The position numbers were made by a program, and so were the translations under genes. This document shows positions 36,253 through 49,105 of a DNA stretch of 64,000 nucleotides, in pieces. Below the pieces are notes generated by a model. The model saw only the letters and a list, made by a program, of their open reading frames with translations, was not told the DNA's origin and made no database searches. Source of the stretch: Bugula neritina (Eukaryota > Bryozoa > Gymnolaemata > Cheilostomatida > Bugulidae); assembly GCA_964035545.1 (NCBI GenBank), contig OZ037770.1, positions 10,504,973 to 10,568,972 of the forward strand, in the 5' to 3' direction. The stretch's first letter is position 1. Each line of letters begins with the position of its first letter.

Positions 36253-38094
36253 GTATATTGGCCTGGCCTCACGCTCGTGAGGATGACACAAAATTTGTTT
36301 GAATATCATTGTGAGTTATCCTCTCGTTATGACCAGCCACACACTTGTCGGACGAAACTCATAATAAATAGTCCGTGAATGAGTCTTGCACAAGATACAA
36401 GCAGCAGAAAATTGCCAAACCACTGAACTGAAACTAAAAGTTATAGTTCAATGCACTGAACTGAAACTATAACCCTTATTATAGGATTATAGTTCAATGG
36501 TTCAATGTGCCAAACAGAGAAACGTGGTAGAAATGAAATAATTAATGTTGCTAAAATTCTATTGACCAATCAAATGGTGTTTATTGTTGATTGCTATTTT
36601 TCGTCAATTGTTTTAGGTAGGTGCACCCAGCAAACACTATTTCCTTTGAATTCTCTCAAATTTGACCTTATGTTTGTTTTTTCTTGTCAAATAGACTATT
36701 TCGTGTGATTCCCAAAAGTTTACAGCCAGGCCTTTCTTAATTTTTTCAAAGCTATTATATTTTTAGTCGCTTTTAGTTGCGTGGCAAATCTAGCTGAGAA
36801 ATTATGTTTTAAAAAACAAATTGAACTCATAAAATGCCAACATTGCTGCGGTAGACAACTTCAAGTATTATAATTTTTATAGAGTCTTTATAGCTTTACT
36901 AAAAGAGCGTTCTCATTTTAAAAAGTCAAGTTTGAACTAGGTGATATACATTTCATTAGATTATTATATAACCATTTTAACTCATGTATGGACAAATTGC
37001 GGTTTGTTTGATTTATTTTGTTGTTTCCAAGTCTAAAAGGGAAAAAGTTATGTTATAATCAAAGTAAAGCTTATGCAAACAGAAGCTATAATATATAAAG
37101 CAAAGAAAAGTGTGATGGTCATCTAATAGTCAAGCCAGCATTCAGCATTGTGTTCAGTTTAGCATAGCGTTGCATTTAATTAGGTCACCGCATATTTTGA
37201 TTCCCACCTACGCTACGCTAGTTACCAGTACGCTTATTTGTTGATTAGATAGTTACATCATAGCAGCACTCTTGCCCATTGGCTGTGGCTTTATGCTTTG
37301 GCAGCCTGGATGTTGGCACAAACTTTGAACTAACCACTATAGTAGTAATAATATGTAGATTTCAAAAAGAGTTTGATGGTTTATTCAAACCCTACAAAAA
37401 GCTTGACATTTTACCACAATTTGTACCCGTTTTACAGATTTGGCTAAAAAATTGGAAACAACTTTAAGTCAGTGAAAGGGGCTAGAGTGTGCAAAAGACC
37501 AGCTATCTGAGCTGTGTAACAGTAGCCTTTCTTCTTATATGATAAATATGTATTAATATACATCAGTATTTACAAGTCTATAGCTCCCAGGCTACTCTTT
37601 TGCAAATAGCCTAAGGTAATAGTAGGTTTCTCAGCATCATTGATTAAAATATGTGAATTTAAAATAAAGACTGCAAGCTTTGTTTTACACATGTGCTTTG
37701 TACAGTGAATTAATTGAGATTCTAACCTTTGCAATGAAACTATCTAAGTTGCAAGAATTTAAATACATATATGTAATTCATTGACCCCAAACTCCAGTTC
37801 AACGTGTACATTGCAAGAAAATCTATATATGCTTTCATGTATATGTGCTTGAATTATTCTGTGTTTTACTATAGTTTGCAACTGTTGAGGGTATTGACAT
37901 GTTATTATAGAGTTTTTAATTTGTGATAATATACTGTGTAGTAGTCGAAGCAAGTATTCTATTATTCACAGTGTCGTCTCTACAAGTAGTAAGTATTTTT
38001 TGTGAGTTTTTCAATTGAGTTCTATTAAGGGCTTTTGCATCTGTCTAACTGTTCGCTTTGTTGGAAAGCTATATTATGTATATTGCATAAGATA

Positions 38095-38098
<4 letters not shown>
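36253..38098. other. AT-rich region between the orphan exon and the retrozyme
   Basis: I looked for further PAN or lectin exons here and found none. Short open frames (for example 37279-37467) resemble no family I know. Confidence 0.4.

Positions 38099-38140
<42 letters not shown>
38099..38140. repeat. (TA)n tract at the left edge of the retrozyme
   Basis: An almost pure TA dinucleotide run that passes directly into the first element repeat. Confidence 0.9.
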
Positions 38141-38144
<4 letters not shown>

Positions 38145-38206
38145 AATATGCTTTAGTAAAACTATAAGTTTCTACTATTGCGAAGGTGTGGGCCATGGTA
38201 CTCTGT

Positions 38207-38253
38207 TCTGTGCTGATGAGGGGACAAACCCCGAAACAGCTGCTGTCCACAGA
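38207..38253 (+). ncRNA. Hammerhead ribozyme, copy 1 (type I, short stem III)
   Basis: Stem I is TCTGTG (38207-38212) with CACAGA (38248-38253). The conserved CTGATGA is at 38213-38219, and stem II is GGGG/CCCC (38220-38223 with 38229-38232) with loop ACAAA. GAAA is at 38233-38236. Stem III is ACAG/CTGT (38236-38239 with 38243-38246) with a 3-base loop. The cleavage triplet is GTC, ending at C38247. A further CTC/GAG pairing beyond an internal loop extends stem I. All invariant core bases are present. Confidence 0.88.
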
Positions 38254-38478
38254 TTGAGATATTACGCTCTCATTTAATGCTCAGCAATGACATTAAATGA
38301 TTGAGCACTCTCACCATGGTCACAAACTCAAGCTGCTAGCATTTTGCAATGCTCGTGACTCCTAGGTGACCCCTAGAGTCACTTGAGCACTCTGGCTTGA
38401 GTTTACACACCTTTTAAATATGCTTTAGTAAAACTATAAGTTTCTACTATTGCGAAGGTGTGGGCCATGGTACTCTGT

Positions 38479-38525
38479 TCTGTGCTGATGAGGGGACAAA
38501 CCCCGAAACAGCTGCTGTCCACAGA
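38479..38525 (+). ncRNA. Hammerhead ribozyme, copy 2
   Basis: It is identical to copy 1 and exactly 272 bp downstream: CTGATGA at 38485-38491, stem II GGGG/CCCC, GAAA, short stem III, predicted cleavage after C38519. Two intact copies in tandem could release a unit-length RNA from a transcript crossing both. Confidence 0.88.
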
Positions 38526-38527
38526 TT

Positions 38528-38534
<7 letters not shown>

Positions 38535-38585
<51 letters not shown>

Positions 38586-38630
38586 TATATATATAATTAT
38601 ATATATATAATTATATATATATATATATAA
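38535..38630. repeat. (TA)n and TATAAT tract at the right edge of the retrozyme
   Basis: A long (TA)n run beginning inside the last bases of the element (gagatatata), followed by a few tataattatata units. Confidence 0.9.
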
Positions 38631-39075
38631 TAACTTAAATTTAATAGCAAAAAGCTCATAAATTACAATTGTCTTTAAATACTACTATAAACAATTCAAA
38701 TTTAAATAATGTTTACACAATTTTATGTAATTATAGCCTCAAAACTTATTAATAATTAACAGTGTATATATGTGTTGCTAGCTTGCTATGCTTGTTTTAA
38801 AATGTTAAGTAATATCTGCTCGATTGATCTAAATAAAGACAGTTTGCTCTTTGAAACATCACGAGAGGTTAAGCTTTGATGGAAACAATTGTGAGTAAAT
38901 GGAGCTGCTTTCAAGTTAAAGAATAGCGTATTTGGAATCGAAGTTTACATAATTTCACATTGATTACCGTTACATTTTTCTTTTAAATAGAACATAATCT
39001 TATCATGCTGTTATGCTGAATTTATAGTCTGTATCTTATGGCAGGCTACATGTACCCAGTTAAACAAGTAGCATA

Positions 39076-42000
39076 ATGTGGCAGTCTATATTCGTTTTTG
39101 CTTCATCATCTGCTCTGTTTCTGCTCCTTACCTGCAATACAGACATAGCAGAGGTATGTTCCTACTTTTCGGTTCGATGCTATCAAGAATGCATTTTTTA
39201 ATATAGATCTTAGTTAGTAGGTAAAAATGATGCTATAAATTAGCTTATTTTGAGAAAAAAATGTTTTGCATCAACTGTTAACATATTATTTGAAACAACA
39301 AGTTAGCACAACTTGAATGCATGGATGTAATTGTAAACTTTCAATTATTTTAGCATTTTTAGGTTCATTAATAAATAAACAATGATCACCTAATGAAAGT
39401 TTGAATTTAGTGACCTATATTTTACTATATTAGTAATATTAATATAACATATATAGCATATATAATATAGCATATAGAACCATTTTAATTTATGTATACA
39501 TGCAGAGGTTACTATATCAATAAGTTGATTTATTATAATAATATTGTTTCTATTAAATTATTTGTTTATCCAACTGAACACTTAAAAGTTGAAGTATGCT
39601 TTTACCTTTACCCATGCAACAAAAACATAATATATGTTTTGTATTGAAAAAGCCAAAATGGTGACTATATAATAATCTATTACAACAAGTATAATTGAGC
39701 ATTTGTTTTTGTTGAGGTTCAAATCTTAATTGTTCATTTGCTACCCAAAAGTATGTATTTATTTCATTGTTATTTAATCAGAAATTAATAACATTAATTA
39801 GTTTTCAAAATTATTTATATATCCAACAATTAATTTTGCATTAATTTCATTTAAACTTGCATTAATTTGTTTTTCTCAATCTTTCCCCATTGCTCTTCCT
39901 TCTTTTTCATTTTACTTTAAAAAGCTTGTAAATTAAAATGTAGCGATTGCATAGAAATTTCTTTTTTACTTTTTTGTAGCTTAATTATCTAGATCTGCAA
40001 TTCATACAACTTTCTGCAAAATTGATTCAAACAATTTGATTAAAAAAAATTTCTTGTAACTACAATGTTTTCAAAACTTAAAATCTTTCAAAATTTTGAG
40101 GATATATAGTGATATGAAACTGTTTGTATTTTTATATAAAGCACTTATAAAATAATTTTAGAAATTTTGCCAAGTGAGTTGATTTTTTTATAAATAGAGA
40201 GTTGTTATATCAATTCTATTTGCCTATTGACACAGAATTTGTTGCTTAAATTTAGAGTAATGATCATTTTTAGCAAAAAGTCAATTATATAGAGCCAATT
40301 ATGACTTATTTTTTATTTTTTAAAAAAAAATTATGAAGATAACTTAACTTATTCCAATCAAAAAAAATGTAAACTGTTTATTCCCTTTATTGTATAAATG
40401 CATGCAACATCACAGAGAACACTGAAAAAAGGAAAAATAGCCTTAATTCCATACTGCTCTTTATTCTACTTGCATAATTATATCTCCATAATGAATAAAT
40501 TATGATCTTAAAGAGTTGAGTCCAAAGCCATTTAAAACATATTTTAGTGCTTTGAGTAGCAAAATTCACATTTGATATTTAAAGAAAAATTGGTAGAAAA
40601 ACATCAGCCTTATTATGCTATGCTTCTATATACTATAATTATATAGTGATAAATACAGTTCGGTCATCTTTTGTACCTAAACGATAAAATCCAATTGAAA
40701 GCGCTGTTGCTCACTTACTATATATAGCAGAAAATATCTGTTAACATATGGTGTAGCGCTATTCTATACATTTTAAGATGTTTATCGGGCTGATAGCTGT
40801 TCTTTTATTAGCAAACAAGTATTAGTTACAGAAACATATATAATAGCTGCTAGAAAATCTTGGTTTGAAGCAACAGGTTTTTTTTGCACGAAAACTTTTA
40901 CTTCAAACAGCTCCGTGTGCAAATTGAACTACAATTTCGCTGAACTAAGAAATCAACCAAGAATCATTATGTACAGATTTAGATATAAAATATGTTTTGA
41001 CTTTTGTTATAGGCAAATATTAGGTCTATGCTGGTGCAGAAACAACCTAATGGTAGCTGTGTGTCCCAAGTTGAAGAGAAAGTACGAAATGTTCCTAGTT
41101 TGGCAAAGTGTGTGTCGAAATGCTTGAGTTCGGCAAGATATTGCCAAAGTGTCACATATGATAGCACCATCACCACCTGTTCAATGTCAAGAGAGACAAC
41201 TCTAAAACAGTGCGAAGAAGTGGACGTTTCCCTTGTAACCTACACTAAAATACAAGATACGGAGCCAATGATCAGTGCAACAACCACAATCCCTACCGAA
41301 ACAACTACAACTCCTACTACAATGACTACAACAACTACAACTTCTACTACAATGACTACAACTCCTACTACAACGACTACAACTTCTACTACAACGACTA
41401 CAACTTCTACTACAACAACTACAACTCCTACAACAACAACTACAACTCCTACTACAACAACTACAACTCCAACCACAACAACTACAACTTCTACTACAAG
41501 CACAACTCCTACTACAACTACAACAACCACTGTTCCCACTACAACAACGACAGTGCCTACTACAATCACAACATCCACGCTTACCTGTAAGAATGAGCAT
41601 GATATATTACACATTAAAAATGCACATCTTCCAACTGCATGTACATGTTTTGCACTTGTCACACAGTCACTCAAGGCAGATTTAGAATAAAAAACTGCTT
41701 TGTTCCGCAGACCAAAGCTTGTTTGTCACTTACGATGTCATGTGTTGAGATCACATTGGGATTGTTGTATATAATGTTACTATATGTTTGTATGTGTTAT
41801 ATTATAATGTTATATCAACATTCTACATCATTTGATATTACTATATTAAACCACATGTTAAACCGATATTGTACTATATTAGATTATATTACGATACGAT
41901 ATCATGCGATGCTACTATGTTATATCATGTATTGTTGCTACATGATGTTATATTATTTCATATTACTGTAATATGTATATTACGTATATGGCGATACTAT

Positions 42001-43441
42001 GATAGCCTATCCTGCTATATATCACTATACCATATCATATCATAATACTGTAACTTGCAGTAACAGTAGACGAGAGTTCTGGGGTACTGAGTGGTGGGGA
42101 CTTGAACTTGCTAACAGATGGAGATCTCGTAACTACCGTCTGTGTAGATAGAGGTAGTGAGGTACGTGAGTTGTGAGTAACTGTTCTTCCTGTGTTGCAA
42201 AGGTTGTGTGGTTAGAGCACTGGCTGAGACAGTATGTTGTTATTCGTTCGAATCTCAGTAGAGGTCATCTGTGATCATCTTCGCCGCAATGGAAAATAAA
42301 TTCATAGACTAATTAAAAAGACTCTTCCAATAGGGGTTCCCACAGAGATGGTAGCTGTACAAACCCAGTATATGTAATTTGATAAAATTGCTAACTATGC
42401 TGCCAATACATGATACTCAATGCCTATGATCTTGGCTGTTTGCAGCTGCATAATATTACTTCCTGTTTCGAAAAATAAGATAACTCCTAATGAGTTTTGG
42501 AAAATAAAATTTAAGAGAATCTGATTCAGTATCATTATGGCCTAATAGTTATGTCTCAATGCCTCTTATTGGCTGATTATAAAGACTCTGTATTGTAGAA
42601 TGTACCAAGGGTCACCTTTCTCATCAATTCACGTATTTCTATTGCCGAAGTGAGGATATGGGCAAGTCCAAACAATTATCGTAAGTTTTAAATAAAAATA
42701 GTTAATTTGTAGCAAACGTTTATAATTATGACTTGTAGAATTATATAACTGTTGAACTATTTTGTAGCTTAATTCAGATTTTAAAGTCTCTTTATTTACG
42801 TATATATGTGGAGTTCAGTAATTTTAACATAATATTAGTTCATTATACTTAATGGTGCTGTCTATATAGTAACTTCAGTATTCTATGTTGCTATGTATTG
42901 CACTATAATTGGCATTCACAAAAAAGTATAAATTTAACTTTTAACATTTCTGTTCATATTGTTATAAAATTCATTTTATACCAATTGAAAACTAAAATAC
43001 AAGCGAAAAATCAACTATAAGCAAATTATATTAATATTGAAAAGACAATTACAACTTTAATCATCTGAAAAATAAAGCCGGCCGGGGAATCCAATCTACG
43101 TAGAATTTTAACTCATAAGAATTTAACAAAGTTATAACTGTGCTTGATCTACAAAAATGCTAAAAAATTGTTTTTGTATTAAATAAATAACACATTTGCT
43201 TTCATTCAATTGTTTTTTATCAATTTCAGATTTAGAACTAACAGAGGTAGGTATCAGGCAAGGTAAACAAAATGGTAATTATCGAAAACTTCATGAGGCT
43301 ACGCATGACCCAGTTAACTCTAACCCTATGGTTTATCCAAACGTTGAACTCTCCTTTGATGGAGTTCAACGAATAGAGATAATCAGAGACATGGCTGACC
43401 CTTTGTGCATGGCAGAAGTTGAAATCATTAAAACTAATTAA
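39076..43441 (+). CDS. P1: secreted PAN-like / Thr-rich mucin / fucolectin-like protein (5 exons)
   Basis: Exons: 39076-39153, 41013-41586, 42061-42161, 42599-42680, 43230-43441. Phases join to give 348 residues. Residues 1-26 form a hydrophobic signal peptide. Exon 2 starts with a PAN/apple-like domain with six cysteines (GSCVSQ, KCVSKC, YCQSVTYD, TCSMS, QCEE), then about 90 residues of Thr/Pro-rich, presumably O-glycosylated stalk. Exons 3-5 form one domain (TDGDLVTTVCVD, ISIAEVRIW, NSNPMVYPN, DPLCMAEVEI) resembling the F5/8C or fucolectin-type beta-sandwich; no fucose-binding HxRxD set is evident, so ligand binding is uncertain. Probably an extracellular recognition or matrix protein. It is convergent with M1. 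A SINE relic sits in intron 3. Confidence 0.85.
42190..42365 (+). mobile_element. SINE copy in P1 intron 3
   Basis: The head has ttagagcactggctgaga and a B-box-like gttcgaatctc; the tail has aggggttcccacagagatgg. The orthologous copy sits at the same place in pseudogene P2 (50862-51392, interrupted), so it predates the gene-pair duplication. Confidence 0.65.
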
Positions 43442-44745
43442 AACCCAATGCTGAGAAAATGTGAAGCAGCTTTTTAAAATAACAATTTTTAGTTTTCATA
43501 TATATTGTAAACTTGTGAAAATTGATTACGCAAATCTATTCGGCTGCATGGCATGATTTGGTCACTGTAAGATGAAATATTAACATTTATGAAACAATAG
43601 TAGACACATAATCTACCATAAATAAGCAAAAATATTGTATGACTATTTTGTGTTGTGGAAGGTTGAAATATTTTGTTTTACTTTATTCCATTTATACTTA
43701 AATATATTGTAAGTGTTGTAACAATTCTACTATTGAAATGTCTGCTGCAGAATATAGAAAACTAAGGGGTTCCAAGTAATAATAAAGCTTATTGTGCAGA
43801 CAAGTCTTCTATAACCACTACAGTTTCCTGCTTGAAGAGAAAAATATCAAATCTCAATTTACTGCATGAAGTTAAATGTTACAATTTTTAATCACCAACA
43901 TTAACACCTTTAGCTATTTTTACTTATGCACACTGCTTTAGTCAAGAAACTATTTTCAGGAGCAAATTGCCATTTCAAGCTAAGTTCCATTTTCAAATTG
44001 AATTTAAAAAAATAAAATTTATTTTTGTTTACAATGAAATCCTCCTGCCTGATCAAAGTTATTGTCTGACTCAGAGATTTGAAAGAAGTATTAATTTACG
44101 CTTTGCAGTTAAACCACACGAATGAAAAAACTTAATGATTTGCCATATGATACCTACAATATAGTAGTCACTGGATTAGAACACAGCTACCTGTGCACCT
44201 AGCTACAATTAGCAGACAACTGGCGATTGCTGTGAAGTTATTTGTTAAGTTTTACTATATGACAGATCAATTGACTTTATCATTATAATGATGACTTGAG
44301 ATAACGTAAGCAATATGGCTTCTCTAAACAGTCATTCATCATTTTAGCAATATTATTAATAACTATACTGATTAACAAGCTAGGCTATATTATAGTCTCA
44401 CAGTCTTTAAATTTCGTAAAAGTGACTAATTAAAAGAGGCTAATTAATGATTTTCAACTATATCAATACTGCATCAAACTTTAGTAGAAATATTGATGTT
44501 ATTTATGATTTCAACTTTTTCACTTATGTTCAATATTTTTTCATTTAGACTATTCAAACCAATTATGCAATACATAGCATATATATGCAACTTTTTAATT
44601 TGAATATAGCATAAAAATTGTGTCAAATAATTGAATTATTAAATTATTATGCATCAATAAAAATCCAGAGTAACCGATGTTAATTGTTTTTAAGATGCAA
44701 GTTAATCTGATGTTTTGCCACCAGGCTTGCACGTGTAACCAAAAC
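43442..44745. other. Intergenic region between the convergent genes P1 and M1
   Basis: Contains the 3' flank of P1. It is alignable with 52460-53745 downstream of P2 (shared atgaaatattaacatttat, tgtctgctgcagaatataga). No gene found. Confidence 0.6.
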
Positions 44746-44810
44746 ATTTTCTTATATGGCTATTGGGTTTCATCCCACTTATAGACAATTTTTTTATTTT
44801 GGTACAATAC

Positions 44811-45196
<386 letters not shown>

Positions 45197-45714
45197 CTGT
45201 AAGTGGCTTGCTGGTGGCTTCTTTGTTTCCTATTATGTGCTAAATAATAGCATAAAATACATATATTACACTAAAATCTATAAATATCGTCCAAGTGGGA
45301 ATGGTCTAAGTAGAATGACACCGGCTATTGCTATAAGTTCAACTAACTTGATAATTTATGACTTAGTAAGCTATCAAAATTTTAAAAGACATCATTGCCA
45401 AAAGATTTTATTTTGCTATACTATTAGCAAAACAACAAATAAGAAACTGAAAGGGATATTGTAAGCAAATTTGAATGATTGCACAGCAAGTGTTCTAACT
45501 ATGAAAGTTTATTTTATTGGGCACAAATTAAAAGAGGGTTTTTATAAATAGCTGTTTAATTACTTAAGTTACTAAAATTATCTATATTACATATTGGCAG
45601 CAAAATGATTATTAATAAACTCTTAAAGATTATCTTAGCTGACAAATTGTTTTACTTAGCCTCATATTGAAACGATTATAGTACTGAGTTATTAGCTAAT
45701 TTCTGCTTCAGCTT

Positions 45715-48457
45715 TTACGGAGTTTCATAAACTTTAATTTCTCTTATGCAAAATGGGTCTGCGATGGTTCTGGTGATTTTCATTTCCGTAGCATCCTTAA
45801 AATCAGCATTGATGTTTTGATAAATCATTGGATTATTGTTGACTGCATTGTTAGATGCAACGTGAACAGCTGTATAGCTTCCACTGTCTTTTCTTTGTCC
45901 GATGTTCACGTACATTAACTCCGAAGCTGAATATAAATAGAAGGAATAATTTTTAAAATATGTTGTATTCAGCTGCATGGTTATTGCTTTGAATAATTGT
46001 ATATTATAATGAATTGATTTTTAAATGCACAGAAGTGAACTGAAACTGAACTAAAACCTTTCATGTGATTCTTTTAGTCATCATAATAAAAAATTCTATA
46101 ATACTAACCCAGTATTATAACACACACACACACGCACGCACGCACGCACGCACGCACACACAATTTTACTTTTCAGTCTTTTAGTAGCATTTTCTCACCA
46201 TAATCTCTTGTACCCCATATTCTTACTTCTGCTATTGAGGTTTTACCATTCAACATAATGTTAACTCTCGGAAAATTCTAGAAAAATAAATGTTCCAGTA
46301 CTGTTCTAGTACTATACATGCAATTTATGGTAGGCAATTAGATTTTATGCATTTGAGAGATATTCTGTGCACAAACTTAGTAACCTGTTAACGGATTAAA
46401 ACTATAAAATAATTCAACTTTGTGCAAGTAAAATAAGCAAAATTAAATTGCGACAAAAGTTTAGAGATGTGCGCTCACCAGCACTAAAAAGCACCTTTGT
46501 TTATAGAAAGTACTGTAGTAACTTTACTAAGTGGATTAAGATGCTGAATATTAAAGTTTAATAGAAATTTAGCAGTTTTCAACAAAGCAGAAAAAGCAAA
46601 ATTACAGGAGTGTCATTTTTCTTTAATGGAGCAGCTGTGGTGTGGTGGTTAGAGCGCTGACATAGGGGCCAGTGGCTTGAGTTCAAACAAAAAATTGCTA
46701 ATACATACTATACATGAATATTTAAGTTTTCATCCTACTTTTAAAAAAACTATTTGTATCAAAGGTTTTTGCAAGGGTAGTGATTATAAATTTGTGTGAG
46801 TTTTTAGGTTCATGTCTCTAGTACTAGGATTATAACATAAACAGTATAATTATAGGTATTAATGTAGAAACACCTGGTGCAGAGGCTACCATATTTGCAT
46901 GTATACTTCTTACCTCACCACCTTTATCTATGCAGACTGAAGTAGTAAAGTTTCCATCTACCAGAAAAGCTAAATCTCCATCAATTACTCCAGATCCATC
47001 ATAAACCGATACTGCAAGTCATGCACAATATAAATAACACGTTAGACAATTTTGTAAATTAGCATATTATAAGGTAATTAGACAAAGTTTTGTAAATTTT
47101 TATACCTAAAAGTCTTAAATATGATTATAAGATTTGAATTGTGTAACTTTTCTAATGGTTTGCCAATATTCCAGTTGCGTTGAGCTTGTTTCTAGGTTTC
47201 TATAAATGTAATTGTTTACTACAGAATTTGTAGAAATTAAGTTAAAATCATATAAAAAAAGAAACAATGCATAATAACGGAGTCTTATATAGAAGTTATA
47301 TAGAAGTTATATAATGTGAACTAACGGTCTGAAACAGGAAGTCCGACAGTAGCAAGAGTATAGAATATGGTTGTGGTTGTAGTAGCAGGGACTGTAGTTG
47401 TTGTAGTGGGGACTGTAGTTGTTGTAGTGGGGACTGTAGTTGTTGTAGTGGGGACTGTAGTTGTTGTAGTGGGGACTGTAGTTGTTGTAGTGGAGACTGT
47501 GGTTGTTGTAGTGGGAACTGTAGTTGTTGTAGTGGGGACTGTAGTTGTTGTAGTGGGGACTGTAGTTGTTGTAGTGGGGACTGTAGTTGTTGTAGTGGGG
47601 ACTGTAGTTGTTGTAGTGGGGACTGTAGTTGTTGTAGTGGGGACTGTAGTTGTTGTAGTGGGGACTGTGGTTGTTGTAGTGGAGACTGTGGTTGTTGTAG
47701 TGGGGACTGTTGTTGCTGTAGTGGGAACTGTAGTTGTACTGATAATTGGCTCCGTATCTTGTATCATAGTGTAGGTTACAAGGGAAACGCCCACTTCTTC
47801 ACACTGTCCTAGAGTTATCTCCCTTGACAAAGAGCAGGTGGCGCTAGTGCCGTCATATGTAACTCCTTGGCAATAGTCCTTTAAACTTAGGCACTTGGAT
47901 ACACACTTTAATAAGCTATAGACCTCCTGTATTTTTTCTTCAATTTGTGTCACACAACTACCATAAGGTTGTTTTTGTAACAGCATGGAGTCCACAGTGA
48001 TTGCCTATACAACACGTAGCAAATCAAATATAGTATAATAAAAAGTGACAATATAGTATATTGTTATAACATAACATAATAACAAACACGCATAGCTTAC
48101 ATATATACATACACACACGCACGTGCATATTTATAATTCCATACAACAAAAAACTTAATCCTATAGAACGTGACAATTTATCATCATTGATTGCTCTTTC
48201 GCTTCTAAAAATATATCTTATTTTGTATTATTTTATTTAGAAGCAATACTCTTAATATACAAATAACTTGCTTTGTGTTGTATGTATTTTACATTTCAAA
48301 CATTTAGCCAGCATTACTTGATACTCTATAGTACAACATTTTGAAAGCTTACAATATATAATAAAGCCACATAAAATGTTACATAACAACTTACCTTCAC
48401 TTTGCATGCTGTTAAATACAGAATAAAAAGCAGCAATACACTTCTGATCACCTTCAT
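45715..48457 (-). CDS. M1: secreted PAN-like / long Thr-rich mucin / fucolectin-like protein (5 exons)
   Basis: Exons from 5' to 3': 48457-48395, 48004-47326, 47011-46914, 46277-46199, 45926-45715. Phases join to give 376 residues. Residues 1-21 form a signal peptide with the core VLLLFILYLTAC. Exon 2 has the PAN-like domain (GSCVTQ, KCVSKC, YCQGVTYD, TCSLS, QCEE), then about 18 near-perfect 7-residue repeats of PTTTTTV encoded by a 21-bp minisatellite. Exons 3-5 encode the lectin-like domain (LVDGNFTTSVCID, TSIAEVRIWG, VNNNPMIYQN, DPFCIREIKVY). It is the closest relative of M2 and a more distant one of P1. The stalk length is likely unstable because of the tandem coding repeat. Confidence 0.85.
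46110..46165. repeat. (CA)n / (CGCA)n microsatellite
   Basis: Simple repeat in the last M1 intron. Confidence 0.9.
46628..46800 (+). mobile_element. SINE copy in M1 intron 3
   Basis: Head gcagctgtggtgtggtggtt followed by agagcgctg and a B-box-like gagttcaaac; the tail gtagtgattataaatttgtg matches the family. M2 has a related copy in the equivalent intron (55400-55550). Confidence 0.6.
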
Positions 48458-49105
48458 AGTGCTAGACTAAAATAAAGCGGGTCTTATACGTATTTGCAAT
48501 TATTTATATGATTAGGGATTAAGTAATAAGTAATAAGTGCTTTTATTTATTTGTTAAAAGCTATAAGCTGACAGCTGTTAATCAATATTTTTCAGCATTA
48601 AAATGTGTTACTGGCTAATAAATATACTCTGTACCAAAATTCATATCTACAGAAAGCTTAAATGGCCCTAAGCACAAGGGCACAGTAAAATTATATTTGT
48701 TTTGCAATATTTGATTATAGTTCTGAACCTTAAAGGCTGATATACTCTTTCAACAAAACAATAGATGAATGACTGCAATTAACAAATTGGAGTTTAAATT
48801 TATCAATAATATTTTTCAATAATTAATAAGATCCAGGATTCTTGAATTTGAAATTGTTTAATATGTAAATACAGTGTCGTAACAGGCTTAGTGCTAGAGG
48901 TGTCTTGTGTCTTTACTTAAAGCAAACTGAAGACATTTATTTGAGCCTTCAATATAAAATGTTTTAATTATTTTGATAGCAAGTTGTAGAGACAAATCTA
49001 AAATCAAATTCATTTTTATTGACTTGTACGTGGATTTTCGTGAACAGTTTAAATTATAAGTCTATATCATTGGTGTTGTTTATAAACTAAAGAATATGCA
49101 GCCGA

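Larger units (their letters stand above)
38144..38534 (+). mobile_element. Retrozyme-like element: two direct repeats with hammerhead ribozymes, 272 bp apart
   Basis: 38144-38260 and 38416-38532 are near-identical direct repeats (aaatatgctttagtaaaact ... cagattgagata). Each contains a complete hammerhead core. The segment between the two cleavage sites (38248-38519) is 272 nt, the size class of the small circular RNAs made by animal retrozymes. It includes a self-complementary stretch around 38350-38380 (gtgactcctagg ... cctagagtcac). No protein is encoded, so it would be non-autonomous. It lies between (TA)n tracts, upstream of gene P1. Confidence 0.8.

Noticed and set aside
41202-41674. Long Ser/Cys-rich and Val-rich open frames antisense to P1 exon 2, and similar ones at 47367-47774
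   Set aside because: They are shadow frames created by the Thr-coding repeat; the real frames have splice sites, a PAN domain and phase continuity.
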